Shown: positions 4,636 through 6,884 of the stretch, one piece after another
Numbering within the stretch: the stretch's first letter is position 1
Layout of the letters: the number at the start of each line of letters is the position of its first letter
Assembly (NCBI GenBank): GCA_027033675.1
Contig: JALVKZ010000314.1
Coordinates: 1 to 6,884 of the forward strand
Direction: 5' to 3'
DNA from: Pyrodictiaceae archaeon
GTDB taxonomy: Archaea > Thermoproteota > Thermoprotei_A > Sulfolobales > Pyrodictiaceae
Length of the DNA stretch: 6,884 nt
Position numbers and translations under genes: made by a program
Notes under the pieces: model-generated
Told to the model about the DNA's origin: nothing
Database searches by the model: none
The model's input: only the letters and a program-made list of their open reading frames with translations

Positions 4636-5736
4636 CTAGTCCCTTAATAGTACTTGTAAGACCTTTACTGCTCCACGCGGAAGAGATAGTAGTAGCTTTA
4701 CAGCCGACTTGAGATCAAGCTCACCAAGCCCTATTGATGTAAATAAACTAGTTGGTAGCGATTCTAGTACAGCCGCACGGGTGCTAGGTCTGCTCTCAAT
4801 AATTCTTTGTAAGAGCTTTCTCTGCCTATTAATCCAGGTAACTACGTTAGTAATTGTCTTTAAAGGATCAGTGCCTTTCTCTATCTTATTAAAGAGCGCG
4901 AATGCAGAGGCAATGCTTGGTCTTATTCCTTCACCGGTTATAGGGTATACGAATCCGGCTGCTTCGCCTATTACTGGGAACTCGTCTCGGACAAAGAGCG
5001 AGGTATTCACGCCGCCTATGTTTATTCTCGCGCCTTTTATAGGAGATAATGGCTCTGAGTCTCTGAAGCGCTTCTTCACAAAAATTATTAGTCTTTTCTT
5101 GAACTCCTCGAAGGAGCCATAACCTCCTACACCGATATCTGCTACATGTGTGTCTCGTGGGAAGACCCAGTAGTAGCCGACGAGGTTACCATCAAACCAT
5201 ATCTCTATGATGTCTGTGTCAATGGGTCTTTTTACTTTAACTATTTGTTGCACGGCGTTTATGTAGTCGGTGCCTAGTCTTGGCGCACCAATGCTCCCTA
5301 CGGCGATAATAGTGGAACGGGGATCCTTGTAGTCGTCTTTTCTTAGCGGTCTCAGCGATGATTTGTTCAATATTATAGGCTTTTTTACTAACTCGGCTGA
5401 CTCTATTAAGTAGTTCAGAAGCCCTGGTTTATCAACTATATAGCCCCATAGCTCTCCTCTTTCCTCTCTAACTATTTTCTCGTCAAGGAATATTCTAAAG
5501 CCTCTTATCTCTGTAAGGATATATTCTCTTGGTATGTTAATGTATTTCTCTATCTGAAGTGGTACAGCCCATCCGCATGGCTTAGCACCAGGTGCATGCA
5601 AGTCGTAGACTCTGACACGGTAACCCCTACTAGAGGCATAGTAAGTAAAGGCTGCACCAGCAGGCCCTGCCCCTATAACTATGAAATCATGGCCGGACAT
5701 GTAGGCCCAGCCTCGTAGGGGAGAAATTATTGGCAT
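4636..5736 (-). CDS. Geranylgeranyl reductase family FAD-dependent oxidoreductase
   Basis: Members saturate prenyl chains of archaeal ether lipids (digeranylgeranylglycerophospholipid reductase) or other polyprenyl groups, acting at the membrane. Numbering from the ATG at 5736, the FAD-binding fold has GAGPAG (22-27) followed by helix and acidic strand end VYD (43-45). KPCGWAVP (52-59) is the family's catalytic-cysteine motif (C54). GYYWVFPRDTHVADIGVGG (187-205) is the conserved YxWxFP region. GEAAGFVYPITGEGI (257-271) is the second flavin motif. Length (366) is slightly short of some archaeal reductases (about 390-450). The ATG at 5736 shares one base with the upstream stop (TAATG), implying translational coupling with the prenyl synthase. 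However, the ATG at 5700 (MSGHDFIVIGAG) gives the usual short N-terminus and may be the real start. The substrate, lipid or quinone chain, cannot be told from sequence. Confidence 0.85.
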   Translation of the reverse strand: MPIISPLRGWAYMSGHDFIVIGAGPAGAAFTYYASSRGYRVRVYDLHAPGAKPCGWAVPLQIEKYINIPREYILTEIRGFRIFLDEKIVREERGELWGYIVDKPGLLNYLIESAELVKKPIILNKSSLRPLRKDDYKDPRSTIIAVGSIGAPRLGTDYINAVQQIVKVKRPIDTDIIEIWFDGNLVGYYWVFPRDTHVADIGVGGYGSFEEFKKRLIIFVKKRFRDSEPLSPIKGARINIGGVNTSLFVRDEFPVIGEAAGFVYPITGEGIRPSIASAFALFNKIEKGTDPLKTITNVVTWINRQRKLLQRIIESRPSTRAAVLESLPTSLFTSIGLGELDLKSAVKLLLSLPRGAVKVLQVLLRD

Positions 5737-6641
5737 TAGCCTAGGTTTGAGCTTATAGCATCAGTATCAATATTCCCTAACATCGCGTTCACGATTAACT
5801 CAGGAAGCATCCTTATAGCTGAACCTCTTTCACCAAACGTTTTATCAAGCAATACGTGCGTGCGCATGAGCATATTCTTTATAAATGACAAGGCTTTCTC
5901 GGGACCTTTACCGTTTAGCCAGCGACGGAAGAGTCTTAGTCCTGGCTCGTTTCTCTTCATAGGGTCATTGCTGTCCTTTATATCGTCGGCTACTTGATAC
6001 ATTATTCCGATGTTCTCACCTATCTCTGATACGGAGTCTATAATATCGTATGCCTTAGCCACAATTGCTCCTAGCTCGGCAGATAGCCTAAAGAGGGCTC
6101 CCGTCTTGAGCCGAACCATCTCTATGTAGAGTAGGGGGTCTATATGGTCTGCATCATAGAATGCGTCAATAACCTCTCCCCTGGATATGTCAAGCCAGGC
6201 TGCAACAGTACGCAGTAATGCGAGCGAGCCATATCTCTGATATACAATATTCTGTGCAAATGGAATGAGAATATTAGATACCATGACAGCCTTCTTTATA
6301 CCAAAACTAACCCATGCAGCTTTTTTCCCTCTTCGAACAATGTCCTCATCTATTATATCGTCGAGAGCTAGGCTAGCCGCATGAACCAGCTCAACAGCTA
6401 CCGCTGCATCCAAAGCGTCGTCCTCGTCTGCTCCAAGCGAGGAGGCAAACTCTACTACCAGGAATCCACGCAGGCGCTTACCCCCTAGAGCGATGTACTT
6501 TGCCACACTAATAGCCTCGGCTTCAGGAAGCTCCTTTAGCCTATCTTCAATGGCGGCGTCTATCCTCGTCTTTAGTTGCCGCCACCTCTCTAGTAGCTCA
6601 GCGTATGTCTCTACGCCGTTCTTATTGGTGAGCTGGGCCAA
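5736..6641 (-). CDS. Trans-polyprenyl diphosphate synthase (GGPP/GFPP synthase type)
   Basis: It condenses isopentenyl diphosphate with allylic diphosphates in a Mg-dependent head-to-tail reaction, supplying prenyl chains for archaeal lipids. Visible are GGKRLRG (53-59), the first aspartate-rich motif DDIID (94-98), KTGALF (179-184) and the second aspartate-rich motif DDIKD (219-223). Length (301) is a little under the usual 320-330. Chain-length control residues before the first motif are A89 (-5), S90 (-4), L91, A92 and L93. C20-making archaeal enzymes, as I recall, carry a bulky aromatic at -5, so the product here may be C25 or longer. The start is TTG at 6641: the nearby ATG at 6648 is out of frame, and a GGGATGAG ribosome-like site overlaps the area. 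The reductase gene follows with a one-base overlap, so the two form an operon. Confidence 0.88.
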   Translation of the reverse strand: MAQLTNKNGVETYAELLERWRQLKTRIDAAIEDRLKELPEAEAISVAKYIALGGKRLRGFLVVEFASSLGADEDDALDAAVAVELVHAASLALDDIIDEDIVRRGKKAAWVSFGIKKAVMVSNILIPFAQNIVYQRYGSLALLRTVAAWLDISRGEVIDAFYDADHIDPLLYIEMVRLKTGALFRLSAELGAIVAKAYDIIDSVSEIGENIGIMYQVADDIKDSNDPMKRNEPGLRLFRRWLNGKGPEKALSFIKNMLMRTHVLLDKTFGERGSAIRMLPELIVNAMLGNIDTDAISSNLG

Positions 6642-6798
6642 TACTCATCCCTGCAACTGTGAGTTAGAGCACATAGTTCTCTCGTCTTAGGAGCTGGTTT
6701 CGCTCAATGTAGATAATTCTACCCAAGTTAAGCCCCTAGTCTTTCTCCCCTCACTCTTATACCCTTTCCCTGAGCTAACTAGTAGAGGGGGGACAGGA
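6642..6798. promoter_or_regulatory. Divergent promoter region, prenyl synthase (-) and PCNA (+)
   Basis: This 157-bp gap separates head-to-head genes. On +, CTTATAC at 6755-6761 could be the TATA box for the PCNA gene, with a transcript start near 6785; GAGGGGGGAC (6785-6794) before the ATG includes a purine-rich ribosome site. On -, GAATTATC around 6705-6712 is a weak TATA candidate. No sRNA boxes with proper spacing and no other open frame were found. Confidence 0.4.
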
Positions 6799-6884
6799 AT
6801 GGGTAAAGCTAGGCTATCATTCCCGGATGCTAAATCATTCTACAACATACTCGACTCATTATCGAAAATAGTTGATGAGGTTAA
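6799..6884 (+). CDS. pcn: DNA polymerase sliding clamp PCNA, 3' truncated by window edge
   Basis: Only 28 codons are inside the window, reading MGKARLSFPDAK then SFYNILDSLSKIVDEV. The strand-helix start with a DAKSF..ILDSLSKIVDE helix matches the N-terminus of archaeal PCNA subunits, as in Aeropyrum-type clamps (FPDAxxF...ALSKLIDEA). The clamp encircles DNA and tethers polymerase B, FEN1 and ligase; Crenarchaeota often have three paralogues, and which one this is cannot be decided. The ATG at 6799 is preceded by a purine-rich run. The call rests on a short stretch, so it is good but not certain. Confidence 0.72.
   Translation, partial: MGKARLSFPDAKSFYNILDSLSKIVDEV

Noticed and set aside
1..6884. 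Defence system, CRISPR array, transposon or attachment site
   Set aside because: No regularly spaced direct repeats, transposase, integrase or nuclease island seen; the genes are housekeeping types with uniform base composition.

Overview
The window looks like chromosome of a hyperthermophilic crenarchaeon (Thermoproteota), probably Desulfurococcales-like. The evidence is an archaeal class I CCA-adding enzyme, a COG2112-type archaeal protein kinase, an Sso10a-like winged-helix protein, isoprenoid-lipid genes, the start of an archaeal PCNA, and box C/D guide RNAs with archaeal 12-nt spacing. There is no sign of a phage, plasmid, insertion sequence or CRISPR array.

Layout. Left end, + strand: the 3' part of a small membrane protein, then a 90-residue winged-helix protein (467-739). 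This meets, tail to tail with 7 bp between, a minus-strand cluster whose transcription order is CCA-adding enzyme (3301-1880), Ser/Thr kinase (1934-1161) and HTH regulator (1118-747). The first two overlap by 55 bp. The 240-bp gap 3302-3542 holds divergent promoter elements and a very well-formed C/D box sRNA on + (about 3388-3455). An HD-domain phosphohydrolase follows on + (3552-4286).

The 349-bp stretch 4287-4635 has no convincing protein gene. It carries two further C/D box sRNA candidates on opposite strands (about 4493-4556 on -, 4563-4634 on +), a strong GC hairpin and a 13-bp inverted repeat. Next comes a minus-strand lipid pair, a polyprenyl diphosphate synthase (6641-5736) followed by a geranylgeranyl-reductase-type flavoprotein (5736-4636), overlapping by one base (TAATG). 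A 157-bp divergent gap separates these from the first 28 codons of a PCNA sliding clamp (6799 to the right edge).

Together the genes serve RNA maturation (tRNA CCA ends, guided rRNA methylation), archaeal lipid synthesis and replication. The most notable content is non-coding. The sRNA at 3388-3455 has exact 12/12/12 spacing and a closing stem, and its D' guide is complementary to the 16S rRNA '530 loop' flank (UAAUACCAGCCC), predicting methylation at A535 in E. coli numbering. rRNA matches are from memory, with no database search.
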